From: CBDCFL01 sp965216135
GTDB lineage: Bacteria; Pseudomonadota; Alphaproteobacteria; Rhodobacterales; Rhodobacteraceae
NCBI GenBank assembly: GCA_965216135.1
Contig: CBDCFL010000020.1
Location: 124,001 to 188,000, forward strand
Direction: 5' to 3'
DNA length: 64,000 nt
Positions within the stretch are counted from its first letter, which is position 1. Every line of letters starts with the position of its first letter. The notes below the pieces were generated by a model. The model had not been told where the DNA came from and ran no database searches. It saw nothing but the letters and a program-made list of their open reading frames with translations. Positions 18,286-26,747 of the stretch are shown piece after piece. The translations under genes were made by a program, and so were the position numbers.

Positions 18286-19248
18286 TCAGGCCCGCCGCCG
18301 CCCGCCGCGCCGTCCGCCGCGTCCGCCCTGGGCGGCTGCAGCCTGGCTGGCCGCTGCAAAGGTCTGGCCCTCTTTTACCGCGTCCAGAACCTTGGCGAAC
18401 TTGATCCAATCGGACCCGTGGGCGTCGTGATTGACTAGCATGTTGGCGGCGCGGATGGCTTCCATCTCAACCGGGCGCACCGGGTTCATGATCGCACTGG
18501 TCATGCCCGCGGCAATGGCCATCGGCAGAAACGCGGCATTGATGCCATGACGATTAGGCAGTCCAAATGACATGTTTGACGCCCCGCAGGTGGTATTGAC
18601 GCCCAATTCTTCGCGCAGACGCCGCACCAGCGCGAACACCTGTAAACCCGCCGTGGCCATCGCCCCGACCGGCATCACCAGCGGGTCAACGACGACGTCA
18701 TGGGCCGGAATTCCAAAATCCGCGGCGCGTTCGACAATCTTGCGCGCAACCTCAAACCGGACATCAGGATCCTCTGATATGCCCGTGTCATCATTGGATA
18801 TTGCCACAACCGGCACATTGAATTTCTTGACCAGCGGCAGCACCAGCTCAAGGCGGTCTTCCTCGCCGGTTACCGAATTTAGCAGCGGCCGCCCGTTTGC
18901 GGCTTCAAGGCCGGCCTTAAGGGCGGCCGGAACCGAGCTGTCGATACAGAGCGGAACATCCACCAGCCCTTGAACCATCTCGATCATTTTGACCATCAGC
19001 GGCGGTTCGGTCTCATTCGGGTTTGGGTTGGAATTGTAAACGACCCCGGCATTGACATCCAACACCATCGCCCCGCAGGCGACCTGTTCAAGCGCGTCTT
19101 TCTCGACGGTCGAAAAATCGCCCGCTTCCAGCTGCGCGGCCAGCGCCTTGCGCCCCGTCGGATTGATCCGTTCGCCGATCACGCAGAACGGGACGTCAAA
19201 CCCTATTGTTACGGTTTTTGAGTTGGATTCCAGGACAGTGTGCGTCAT
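18286..19248 (-). CDS. Methyltetrahydrofolate:corrinoid methyltransferase (MtgA-like)
   Basis: TIM-barrel pterin-binding (DHPS-like) protein, about 320 aa. The motifs VIGERINPTGRKALA, VLDVNAGV, IDSSVPAALKAGLEA, LLNSVTGEE and VDPLVMPVG match methyltetrahydrofolate methyltransferases. It would move a methyl group between methyl-corrinoid and tetrahydrofolate. The C-terminal Gly/Arg-rich tail (GGRGGRRGGRRRA) is unusual and positively charged. The start is ATG 19248; a TTG two codons earlier is less likely. It is the last gene of a minus-strand operon with a MetF-like reductase and a 'virulence factor' family protein. Confidence 0.85.
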   Translation of the reverse strand: MTHTVLESNSKTVTIGFDVPFCVIGERINPTGRKALAAQLEAGDFSTVEKDALEQVACGAMVLDVNAGVVYNSNPNPNETEPPLMVKMIEMVQGLVDVPLCIDSSVPAALKAGLEAANGRPLLNSVTGEEDRLELVLPLVKKFNVPVVAISNDDTGISEDPDVRFEVARKIVERAADFGIPAHDVVVDPLVMPVGAMATAGLQVFALVRRLREELGVNTTCGASNMSFGLPNRHGINAAFLPMAIAAGMTSAIMNPVRPVEMEAIRAANMLVNHDAHGSDWIKFAKVLDAVKEGQTFAAASQAAAAQGGRGGRRGGRRRA

Positions 19249-19267
19249 TGTCAATCCTTACAGGCAG

Positions 19268-20200
19268 TCATGCGGCGTTGGCAGGCCGGGTGGCCTCGCC
19301 GCCGTTTTCGATGGCCCAGGTGGCGTTGGTCTTGATCCCGCCAAGCGGGAAGAAATGCACCTGTTCGATGGCGAAATCGGGATGTGCGGCCTTGTGCGCC
19401 GCCAGTTCGGCAATCACGGCGTTCGGCTCGTAGGGCAACACCAGCTTGGTGACATCCATGGCGCGCCTTTGCAGCACTTTCAGCGAGGGACCAACGCCGC
19501 AGGCGATCGCAAACCGGATCAAGGTCTGCAGTTTGGCGGGCCCGGCGATGCCGATATGAACCGGCAGCGAGATACCCTCGGCGCTCAGGCGGTTCACCCA
19601 ACTGATGATCGGCTTGGCCTCGAACGAAAATTGCGTGGCCAGCGCCACAGCCGCATCGGTGCGCTCGCAAAACGCCTGTTTCCAGCGCAAAGCGTCCAGA
19701 ACATTGCGATCAGAGCCATCGGGGTCGATGTCTTTGTTACCCTCGGGATGGCCGGCAAAATGCAACCGCTCAAATCCGCCCTTGTCGAAAAGCCCGGTTT
19801 CGACCAGCTGCATCGAGGAATGAAAGTCGCCTGCCTGCTGGGCGGGATTGCCCGCCAAAAGCAGACCCTGGCGTACATCCGCCTCACCCTGATAGCGCGC
19901 GATCCAATCGGCCAGGGTCGCCGCATCTTTGATGATCCGGGCCGGAAAATGCGGCATCACCGAATATCCGTCAGCGCTGAGCCGTTTGGCGGTGGCCACC
20001 ATATCTTCAATCGGCGTGCCGTCGATATGGGCGATGGTAACGCGCGTGCCTTCAGGCAGTAAGGCACGGAAATCTTCCACCTTTTTGGCGGTACGCGGCA
20101 TCACTTCGATCGAATATCCCTTCAGAAACGCTTCGATCTCCGCACCGGTTGCGACCGGGGATGCCGGTTGTTTCCTGCGAAACGGAAGTATGGCCATCAT
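19268..20200 (-). CDS. Methylenetetrahydrofolate reductase-like protein
   Basis: About 310-aa MetF-type TIM barrel (FLKGYSIEVMPRTAKKVEDF, GYSVMPHFPARII, LLLAGNPAQQAGDF, FERLHFAGHPEGN). It probably interconverts 5,10-methylene- and 5-methyl-tetrahydrofolate with flavin. Such divergent MetF proteins accompany corrinoid demethylation genes in Rhodobacterales and would oxidise the methyl group delivered by the neighbouring methyltransferase. The start could be ATG 20200 or 20197, both just after GGAGAG. An upstream ATG at 20212 is also open. Confidence 0.8.
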   Translation of the reverse strand: MMAILPFRRKQPASPVATGAEIEAFLKGYSIEVMPRTAKKVEDFRALLPEGTRVTIAHIDGTPIEDMVATAKRLSADGYSVMPHFPARIIKDAATLADWIARYQGEADVRQGLLLAGNPAQQAGDFHSSMQLVETGLFDKGGFERLHFAGHPEGNKDIDPDGSDRNVLDALRWKQAFCERTDAAVALATQFSFEAKPIISWVNRLSAEGISLPVHIGIAGPAKLQTLIRFAIACGVGPSLKVLQRRAMDVTKLVLPYEPNAVIAELAAHKAAHPDFAIEQVHFFPLGGIKTNATWAIENGGEATRPANAA

Positions 20201-20222
20201 GGCTCTCCACATATGGTTGAGC

Positions 20223-20522
20223 TTACGCCCAACCGTCGTTTGCGATCAAAGACTTAATCCGGGTCTGGTCATATTCGGCGTCCAGTCGCGCGGCCTCGGC
20301 ATGGGCGATGTCCATATCACTGCCGCTCATCCCCGTCGTGGCCTGAACCTTATGCCATTCAGCCAGGTAATCGTCGGTTCCCGCCGCACCGGTTTTCATC
20401 GCGGCGCGGTCGATGGCCTGCTCAAAGCGTTCAGGCAGCTGCACCTTGGCACCGCGGCGGCCTTTGCCGACGATAACCTGGGCGGGAATATCGCGCCAGT
20501 AGACCACCGTAATATTAGACAT
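20223..20522 (-). CDS. Small conserved 'virulence factor' family protein of the one-carbon cluster
   Basis: 99-aa protein beginning MSNITVVYWRDIPAQVIVGKGRRGAKVQLP, a Rhodobacterales family commonly labelled virulence factor without experimental basis. It is soluble, with an N-terminal beta segment and a helical C-terminus. The start is ATG 20522 after AGAGGGAA. It is the first gene of the operon with the MetF-like and MtgA-like proteins, so a role in methyl transfer or corrinoid handling is more plausible than virulence. Confidence 0.7.
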   Translation of the reverse strand: MSNITVVYWRDIPAQVIVGKGRRGAKVQLPERFEQAIDRAAMKTGAAGTDDYLAEWHKVQATTGMSGSDMDIAHAEAARLDAEYDQTRIKSLIANDGWA

Positions 20523-20845
20523 TGCTGATTCCCTCTTGTGGGACGCTTCTAGGACCCTGCTAGGCAAATTCGCAGTCCATTTTCGACTCCCCGCATCGGG
20601 CTTGCGACGCCCATGGTGCAGGGCTAGTCAAATTCCGCGCGACAGGAAAGATGGGACTGCCAGAAAAATCTGCATCATCATGATGAAATCACTTCAAAAG
20701 TGCGGTGCCGCCAGGCTGACAAGTTCCGCACCGTCGACAGTCATCAACTCCGGCGCACAGTTGTGCGAGTGGGCGGACAATAACTTGATCAGTTGAGGCT
20801 GATTGGTCAGCCTGACGCTATTGCCGAGGCAACAGGAGATTATGA
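20523..20845. other. Divergent intergenic region, no gene seen
   Basis: 323 bp between the minus-strand one-carbon operon and the plus-strand cytochrome gene. It should hold both promoters. A small 7-bp hairpin (AGGCTGA TTGG TCAGCCT) sits about 30 bp before the cytochrome ribosome site. In related clusters a corrinoid protein gene often lies upstream of the operon, but I see no trace of one here. Confidence 0.5.
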
Positions 20846-21237
20846 ATGCGTGGATTGGTTATAGCAATTGTCGCGATAGCTTTATGTGCGGGCAGTGCTG
20901 CAACACAGGACGCCGCCAGTGGCGAGATGATATTCAAGAGATGCGCGGGTTGCCACCAGATCGGACCCGGTGCCAAGAACCGCACCGGACCCATCCTGAC
21001 CGGTGTCGTCGGGCGCAATGCAGGCAGTATTGATGGTTTCAATTGTTCAAAATCGATGACCGAGGCCGGCCAAAAAGGTCTGGTCTGGACCGCAGATATG
21101 ATATTTGCTTACATCAAAGACCCCACCGCGTTCCTGAATTCCTATCTGAGTGACAACAAGGCCAAGGCCGCATGAAATTTCGCTTGCCAGGATCGCAGGA
21201 CCGACTGGATGTCATCGCCCATCTCGGCACATTTTAG
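20846..21237 (+). pseudogene. Class I cytochrome c, frameshifted before its Met ligand
   Basis: Periplasmic electron carrier with a signal peptide (about 1-20) and the haem-binding CAGCH motif. The open frame ends at 21175 in DNKAKAA. In the next frame ATG 21172 starts MKFRLPGSQDRLDVIAHLGTF and stops at 21237, exactly the C-terminal helix of a c2/c550-type cytochrome, with the axial Met in KAK(A)MKFRL. One base has been lost or gained near 21165-21171. As read, the protein lacks the axial methionine and last helix. ATG 20846 follows AGGAG. Confidence 0.82.
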
Positions 21238-21282
21238 AACACCGCACGCAATGGTGGGTAGCCAGACGCGCCCGGACTGTCG

Positions 21283-21942
21283 ATGAACACCGTCGGGCCC
21301 GTCTGGCCACGCGTGTTGCGCTGGTTGGTCCGGCTGGCGGTGATCATCGTGTTTGCCTATCTGGCGCATCTGTTGTTGGGCTGGGTTGAGGCCCGCGTTG
21401 CCGATCGCGGCGCCGCAGCGCGCGCGATGGTCACCATGTCGTTCTTTCTGGCCTATGCGCTGGTCATCGCGGTGCCGTTCGTGCCGGGGGTCGAGCTTGC
21501 CATATCCTTCATGTTGATGCGGGGTCCCGAGGTCGCCCCGCTGGTCTATGTCGCCACGGTCATCGGTCTGGCGCTGGCTTACCTGGTTGGCCGTTTCGTG
21601 CCCTATCGCTGGTTGCAGCGGGCCAGCCACGATCTCGGCCTGCACGGGCTTGACCGGTCGCTGGCCGAGATCGCCGGCCTTTCCAGGCATGACCGTCTGA
21701 ACCTGTTGCGCGACCGCCTGCCGCGGCGTCTGCGCTGGGTGGCCACGAAATTTCGCTATGTAATGATCGCCGCCCTGGTCAATCTGCCGGGCAGTACGCT
21801 TATCGGCGGTGGCGGGGGCATCCTGATGCTGGCCGGTCTGTCGCGGCTGTTCGGATTTTCAGCGATTTTGATCACACTCATCCTGGCTGTGGCCCCGGTT
21901 CCGGCGCTCGTTTGGGTGTTCGGGATCGATGTGCTGAAGTAG
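21283..21942 (+). CDS. Inner-membrane protein, VTT/TMEM64-like
   Basis: 219 aa with about five hydrophobic segments (13-35, 47-66, 82-103, 160-180, 185-212). The piece AVPFVPGVELAISFMLMRGPEVAPLVY followed by a Gly-rich helix resembles the VTT (DedA/TVP38) fold. A Gly-rich motif LIGGGGGILMLAG lies near the end. The substrate is unknown. It stands alone between the broken cytochrome and a small conserved gene. Confidence 0.6.
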   Translation: MNTVGPVWPRVLRWLVRLAVIIVFAYLAHLLLGWVEARVADRGAAARAMVTMSFFLAYALVIAVPFVPGVELAISFMLMRGPEVAPLVYVATVIGLALAYLVGRFVPYRWLQRASHDLGLHGLDRSLAEIAGLSRHDRLNLLRDRLPRRLRWVATKFRYVMIAALVNLPGSTLIGGGGGILMLAGLSRLFGFSAILITLILAVAPVPALVWVFGIDVLK

Positions 21943-21943
21943 C

Positions 21944-21958
21944 TTAACGCGCTGTTAA
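21944..21958 (+). promoter_or_regulatory. Candidate CtrA binding site
   Basis: TTAA-CGCGCTG-TTAACC fits the full CtrA consensus TTAA-N7-TTAA(C) and lies 25-39 bp before the small gene at 21983. A match to eight fixed bases is expected about once by chance in a window of this size, so its position just upstream of a gene is the only extra support. Confidence 0.4.
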
Positions 21959-21982
21959 CCACAGGTAGGTTTGCTCTGGCCC

Positions 21983-22213
21983 ATGAGTTTCGAGCGCCAG
22001 ATTTGCGATAACGAGCTTTGGCTGGCCCAGATATTCGCAGCCAAATCCGCGTCGCACGGTGGTTTGGTGCGCCGCCGGATCGCGGATGTCGAACGCAAGA
22101 TCTGCCGCCGCCGTCTGGAGCTGGAAGTGCGCCGCCGCGGCGTTCACATGATCGAATGCGCCGGACAATTCGTGATCATCTGCGCACCAGGCGAGCTTCG
22201 GGTGATAATCTGA
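21983..22213 (+). CDS. Small conserved alphaproteobacterial protein
   Basis: 76-aa protein (MSFERQICDN..., LAQIFAAKSASHGGLVRRR, VRRRGVHMIECAGQFVIIC). It belongs to a small Rhodobacterales family often carrying the inherited label N-(5'-phosphoribosyl)anthranilate isomerase, which it is far too short to be. It is basic in the middle, with a C-terminal beta hairpin. The start is ATG 21983, since the upstream ATG-less part of the open frame is not family-like. A CtrA-like site lies just upstream and paired palindromes just downstream. Confidence 0.65.
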   Translation: MSFERQICDNELWLAQIFAAKSASHGGLVRRRIADVERKICRRRLELEVRRRGVHMIECAGQFVIICAPGELRVII

Positions 22214-22224
22214 TTGATCCAGTA

Positions 22225-22281
22225 GCGAAAATCCTTCCCCAAGGATTTTCGCTTGGGCAGATTTTTCGCGAAAAATCTGCC
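22225..22281. repeat. Two adjacent perfect palindromes
   Basis: The first is a 12-bp stem GCGAAAATCCTT with a CCCC loop (22225-22252). The second is a loopless 13-bp palindrome GGCAGATTTTTCG/CGAAAAATCTGCC (22256-22281). They lie 12 bp after the small gene's stop, and related words (AAATCTGCC, GGCAGATTTTTCG) recur at about 22350 and 38622. They may form a bidirectional terminator or a dispersed palindromic repeat. Confidence 0.55.
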
Positions 22282-22383
22282 GTATATCCAATTCCTGGTT
22301 TAATGTTCGCCGTTTCCGGCGCGCATCTGACGCCTTTTGACTTTCCACGGCAAATCTGCCCGCTATGAAGGGCCACGGTAACC

Positions 22384-24432
22384 ATGGGCACGACAATGGC
22401 CAAAGACCCCCTCGTCATTTTCACCCCCTCGGGCAAACGCGGGCGCGTCGCCCGCGGCACATCGGTGCTGACAGCAGCGCGGCAATTGGGCGCCGATCTG
22501 GATTCGGTTTGCGGCGGGCGGGGCATCTGCTCAAAATGCCAGATCACCCCCGGATTTGGCGAATTTGCCAAACATGGGCTGACGGTGGTCAAAGATGCGC
22601 TGAGCGCCTGGAACGAGGTTGAGGCGCGCTATGACCGCATCCGCGGACTGGCCAAGGGCCGCCGGCTGGGCTGCCAGGCCAACATAATGTCGGATGTGCT
22701 GATCGACGTGCCGCCGGAAAGCCAGATGCACAAACAGGTGGTGCGCAAACGCGCCGAGGCGCGCGAGATCACCATGGACCCGGCAGTGCGGCTTTATTAC
22801 GTCGAGGTCGAAGAGCCCGATATGCACAATCCCTCGGGCGATCTTGAGCGCCTGAGCAAAGCCCTCGCCGTGCAATGGTCGCTGCCCGAACCGGTCATTG
22901 ATCAACTGCGGCTGCGAGATTTGCAGCCGATCCTGCGCAAAGGCGGCTGGAAGGTCACCTGTGCGGTGCATCAGCCCAGCGAGGATGGCCAGGCGACCAT
23001 TATCGCGCTCTGGCCAGGGTTCCTGGAAGACCGGATTTTCGGGCTGGCCGTCGATCTCGGCTCGACCACCATTGCCGCCCATCTGTGCGATCTGCAATCA
23101 GGCGAGGTCGCGGCCTCGGCCGGCATGATGAACCCGCAAATCCGCTTTGGCGAAGACCTGATGAGCCGGGTGTCCTATTCAATGATGAACCCCGGCGGGG
23201 CAGCGGAAATGACCGCCGCTGTGCGGGCAAGCATGAACACGCTGTTCAGCGATGTCGCCGCAGAGGCGGGCACCACCCCTGATCACATCCTCGATCTGGT
23301 CGTGGTCTGCAACCCGGTGATGCACCATATGTTTCTTGGCATCGACCCGTATGAGCTGGGCCAGGCACCATTCGCGCTGGCAACCTCGGACGCGATCAAC
23401 ATGCCCGCGCGCGACCTGGATCTGGCGATCAATCCCGGCGCGCGCGCCTATCTGTTGCCCTGCATTGCCGGCCATGTCGGCGCAGATGCCGCCGCTGTGA
23501 CGTTGTCCGAGGTGCCGGATAAATCCGAAGATCTGGTGCTTGTGGTCGATGTCGGCACCAATGCGGAAATTCAGCTGGGCGACAAGACCGGCGTGCTGGC
23601 CTGTTCTTCGCCCACCGGACCCGCTTTTGAAGGGGCGCAAATCAGCGCCGGCCAGCGCGCCGCGCCGGGTGCCATCGAGCGCGTTGAGATCGACCCTGCC
23701 ACCAAAGACCCGCGATTTCGGGTGATCGGCTCTGATCTGTGGTCAGATGATGCGGAGTTTGGTCAGGCCATCGCGGCCACCGGCATCACCGGCATCTGCG
23801 GCTCGGGCATCATCGAAGCGGTGGCCGAGATGCGCATTGCCGGTATCGTCGATCAATCCGGCCTGATCGGCAGCGCCGAACAGACCGGCTCGGCGCGCTG
23901 CTTCCCCGACGGGCGCACCAATTCCTATATTTTGTGGGACGGCAGCGCCGATGGCGGGCCGAAAATATCGGTGACCAATGCCGACATCCGCGCCATTCAG
24001 ATGGCCAAGGCGGCGCTGTACTCAGGCGCGCGCCTGTTGATGGATAAACGCCAGGTCGACCACGTTGACCGCATCGTTTTGGCCGGCGCATTCGGTGCCA
24101 ATATCAGCCCCAAGCACGCGATGGTGCTGGGGATGATCCCCGATGCACCGCTGGACAAGGTGACAAGTGCGGGCAATGCCGCGGGCACCGGCGCGCGGAT
24201 CGCGCTATTGAACCGCGCCGCGCGGACCGAGATCGAGGAGACCGTGCGTCACATTCACAAGGTCGAAACCGCCGTCGAGCCGCGCTTTCAGGAGCATTTC
24301 GTCAATGCTTCGGCGATCCCCAATTCGGTCGAACCGTTTGCGATCCTGAAATCGGTGGTCGCCCTGCCGGATGTCAACTTCAACACCGGCGGCGGCGGTG
24401 ATGGCGGCAGGCGGCGCAAGCGGCGCGGGTGA
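22384..24432 (+). CDS. 2Fe-2S/ASKHA-domain corrinoid activation protein (RACo/RamA-like)
   Basis: 682-aa protein. The N-terminal ferredoxin domain has the cluster cysteines in CGGRGICSKC and LGCQ (about 40-100), followed by a linker and the C-terminal DUF4445/ASKHA ATPase domain (LAVDLGSTTIAAHL, VVDVGTNAEIQLG, GICGSGIIEAV, LAGAFGANI). Such proteins use ATP and a low-potential cluster to reduce Co(II) corrinoid proteins to Co(I). The Gly-rich basic C-terminus (GGGGDGGRRRKRRG) echoes the tail of the MtgA-like protein. The start is ATG 22384; ATG 22396 is an alternative. Confidence 0.88.
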   Translation: MGTTMAKDPLVIFTPSGKRGRVARGTSVLTAARQLGADLDSVCGGRGICSKCQITPGFGEFAKHGLTVVKDALSAWNEVEARYDRIRGLAKGRRLGCQANIMSDVLIDVPPESQMHKQVVRKRAEAREITMDPAVRLYYVEVEEPDMHNPSGDLERLSKALAVQWSLPEPVIDQLRLRDLQPILRKGGWKVTCAVHQPSEDGQATIIALWPGFLEDRIFGLAVDLGSTTIAAHLCDLQSGEVAASAGMMNPQIRFGEDLMSRVSYSMMNPGGAAEMTAAVRASMNTLFSDVAAEAGTTPDHILDLVVVCNPVMHHMFLGIDPYELGQAPFALATSDAINMPARDLDLAINPGARAYLLPCIAGHVGADAAAVTLSEVPDKSEDLVLVVDVGTNAEIQLGDKTGVLACSSPTGPAFEGAQISAGQRAAPGAIERVEIDPATKDPRFRVIGSDLWSDDAEFGQAIAATGITGICGSGIIEAVAEMRIAGIVDQSGLIGSAEQTGSARCFPDGRTNSYILWDGSADGGPKISVTNADIRAIQMAKAALYSGARLLMDKRQVDHVDRIVLAGAFGANISPKHAMVLGMIPDAPLDKVTSAGNAAGTGARIALLNRAARTEIEETVRHIHKVETAVEPRFQEHFVNASAIPNSVEPFAILKSVVALPDVNFNTGGGGDGGRRRKRRG

Positions 24433-24523
24433 GCGTATCAGCCCTTAAAGTCCAACCGAAATTCCGGTTGATTTAGGTTAGCTTGACAGTTGCGCTGACC
24501 CGTAACACCATATGCTTATTCAA

Positions 24524-24566
24524 TTGTCGGCGTCGAAACAAAGCGACGCCGACAACATCCTTTTTT
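24524..24566 (+). terminator. Intrinsic terminator after the ASKHA gene
   Basis: Perfect 12-bp stem TTGTCGGCGTCG / CGACGCCGACAA (24524-24535, 24544-24555) with an 8-nt loop. It is followed five bases later by six T residues, about 90 bp after the stop. It separates the one-carbon cluster from the endolysin gene. Confidence 0.85.
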
Positions 24567-24614
24567 GCATTCTGACCGGAGGCACAATTATGTTCGCCAA
24601 TCCCAATCGACTAG

Positions 24615-25451
24615 GGCTTGTTGACGTTTAGGGATTCCCAAATCGGCTGATGACTGATTCAAGGTTGCAAACAGAGGAGAGCAGCCTTGATCCGCACAGT
24701 TCTGACCGACGCCCAATGGGCTGTCATCGCACCGCACTGCCTTGGCCGGGAATGCGACCCCGGTCGCACCGGCCCTGACCCGCGCCGGTTTGTCGAGGCA
24801 GTTCTCTGGATCTCGCGGACCGGATGCCCCTGGCGCGACCTGCCGGAAGAGTTCGGGCGCTGGAACAGCGTGTTCAAGCGCTTCCGAAGGTGGGTGAGGG
24901 CCGACGCTTTCTATCGTATGTTCAGGGTATTAGCCGAAGATGCAGACTTCGAATACACGATGATCGACGGTAGTATCGTCAAAGTCCACCGACACGGTCA
25001 GGGCGCAAAAGGGGGACTCAAAGCCAAGCCATCGGACGCTCTCGCGGCGGGATAACGACAAAGATCATGGCTCTGACGGACGCGCTCGGCAATCTGATCG
25101 ACTTCCGCCTTCTGCCCGGTCAGGCGCATGACCTGCGGGGTACCGCCGCACTGATCGAGGGCCTCACCTGCGGCCAGTTTCTCGCCGACCGTGCCTTCGA
25201 CGCGAACTGGCTGCGCGAAGCGCTGACCAGTGCCGGGATCGAGCCGGTAATCCCTCCAAAATCAAACCGCCGCTTCCCGGCGGAGTTCGACCGCCACACC
25301 TACAAATGGCGTCACCTGGTCGAAAACTTCTTCGGAAAGCTGAAGGAATACAGAGGGATCGCAATGCGTTCCTGCAAAACAGATGACAGCTTCAAAGCAT
25401 TCATCTCGCTTGCTGCAATCGTCATTCAAACACGATGAACGTCAACACCCC
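24615..25451 (+). mobile_element. IS5-family (IS427-like) element, 837 bp
   Basis: The ends are GGCTTGTTGACGTT... and its near-inverse AACGTCAACACCCC. The target duplication CTAG lies at 24611-24614 and 25452-25455, the usual kind of site for IS5 relatives. It sits inside the endolysin gene after codon 8, and its transposase is encoded in two overlapping frames. Confidence 0.92.
24687..25438 (+). CDS. IS5 (IS427-like) transposase, two frames joined by -1 frameshift
   Basis: The first frame (TTG 24687 after GAGGAG) reads through TMIDGSIVKVHRHGQGAKG and ends at 25055. The second frame supplies QAIGRSRGGITTKIMALTDALG through the DDE Glu region (RHLVENFFGKLKEYRGIAMR) to 25438. The change to the -1 frame fits slippage at GCAAAAGGGGG (about 25004-25014), giving AKRGTQSQAIGRSRGG, as in IS427-group elements that rely on programmed frameshifting. 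I therefore regard it as functional rather than broken. Confidence 0.8.
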
Positions 25452-25582
25452 CTAGTTGATCGAATTTTTGTTCATTGTTCAGCATCCGACAATCCTGCCC
25501 ATGACAATGCGGCCACGATCCGTGACTGGCACGTCAACGGCAACGGATGGAGCGACATCGGCTATCACTTTTTCATCCGTAA

Positions 25583-26747
25583 TACCACCGAGCGGAATGC
25601 CTGACTCACGTTGGGGATTCCCAAGCGGTCCGATCTCTGACTCAATGTGGTGAACCAATGAGGTTCGCCATGGCAGCGCCTATCGACTTACGGAACGATT
25701 TTGACAGCGTCTCACTGCGGTGCCTCGCGAAGAGGACCAGGGACGCGACCCAGAGCCGTCGTCTGCTGGCGTTGGCCGAGGTCTACGATGGTGGCAGCAG
25801 GACGGATGCGTCGCGGATCGGCGGCGTCGGTCTGCAGATCATTCGCGACTGGGTGCTGCGCTTCAACGCCCGCGGACCGGACGGGCTGGTCGATGGGAAG
25901 TCACCGGGCGCACCCTCGAAGCTCAACGCCGATCACCGCCGCGCACTGGCGGAGGTTGTTGAGGCCGGCCCGGTCCCGACGGTGGACGGCGTCGTGCGCT
26001 GGCGGCGCAAGGACCTGGCGCGGTGGCTCTTGGAGACGTTCGCCATCTCGCTCGACGAGACCACGGTCGGGCGCGAGTTGAAGGCGCTCGGCTTCGCCAA
26101 GATCTCGGCGCGGCCGCGCCACTACGCGCAAAACGAGCTGGCCGTCGAGGCTTTTAAAAAAAACTTCCCCGCCGAACTGGCGAAGATCCGGGCGAGGCTC
26201 CCGAAAGGCGTCGAGATAGAGCTGTGGTGGCAAGATGAAGCCCGCATCGGCCAGAAGAATAAGCTCACACGCCGATGGGCCAGACGTGGCACGCGCCCGC
26301 GGGTGCCCCGCGACCAGCGCACCGAATGGGCCTATATCTTCGGCGCGATCTGTCCCGCGAAGGGGAAAGGCGCCGGGCTGGTCATGCCCTGGTGCGACAC
26401 CGACGCCATGGCGGCGCACCTCATCGAGATCAGTGCCGCCGTCGATCCCGGCGCCCATGCGGTGCTGATCGTCGATCAGGCCGGTTGGCACTTGACGCCC
26501 AAGCTGGCGATCCCCGACAACATCACCGTCCTGGCGCTGCCGCCACGATCGCCCGAGTTGAACCCGGTGGAGAATGTCTGGCAATTCATGCGCGACAACT
26601 GGTTGTCGAACCGGATCTTCAAATCCTACGAAGACATCGTCGCGCTGTGCTGCCAAGCCTGGAACAACCTCATCGACCAACCATGGAAGATCATGTCCCT
26701 CGGCATGCGCAAATGGGCGCATGGGTTCTGATCAATGACCGTTGGTA
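25583..26747 (+). mobile_element. IS630-family element, copy 3 (1165 bp), inside the endolysin gene
   Basis: Same tips and length as copies 1 and 2. TAA is duplicated at 25580-25582 and 26748-26750. Reconstruction of the endolysin frame (GYHFFIR-KSGQLEPG) confirms that exactly three bases were duplicated. Confidence 0.93.
25658..26731 (+). CDS. IS630 transposase, copy 3
   Basis: 357-aa intact DDE transposase like copies 1 and 2, differing by SLRCLAK for SLRRLAK and VPTVDG for VPAVDG. It shares RPRVP with copy 2. The three catalytic motifs are unchanged. Confidence 0.92.
   Translation: MRFAMAAPIDLRNDFDSVSLRCLAKRTRDATQSRRLLALAEVYDGGSRTDASRIGGVGLQIIRDWVLRFNARGPDGLVDGKSPGAPSKLNADHRRALAEVVEAGPVPTVDGVVRWRRKDLARWLLETFAISLDETTVGRELKALGFAKISARPRHYAQNELAVEAFKKNFPAELAKIRARLPKGVEIELWWQDEARIGQKNKLTRRWARRGTRPRVPRDQRTEWAYIFGAICPAKGKGAGLVMPWCDTDAMAAHLIEISAAVDPGAHAVLIVDQAGWHLTPKLAIPDNITVLALPPRSPELNPVENVWQFMRDNWLSNRIFKSYEDIVALCCQAWNNLIDQPWKIMSLGMRKWAHGF

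Noticed and set aside
21983..22213. Phosphoribosylanthranilate isomerase (trpF)
   Set aside because: At 76 aa it cannot form the TIM barrel; the label seems to be inherited annotation.
22214..22383. Cobalamin riboswitch before the ASKHA gene
   Set aside because: I looked for a B12-box-like segment and saw only the two palindromes, so there is no support for a riboswitch.
9197..26747. Composite transposon formed by IS630 copies 1, 2 and 3
   Set aside because: The DNA between them is ordinary conserved chromosome (chemotaxis, rlmE, one-carbon genes), and copies 1 and 3 have their own duplications, so each moved independently.
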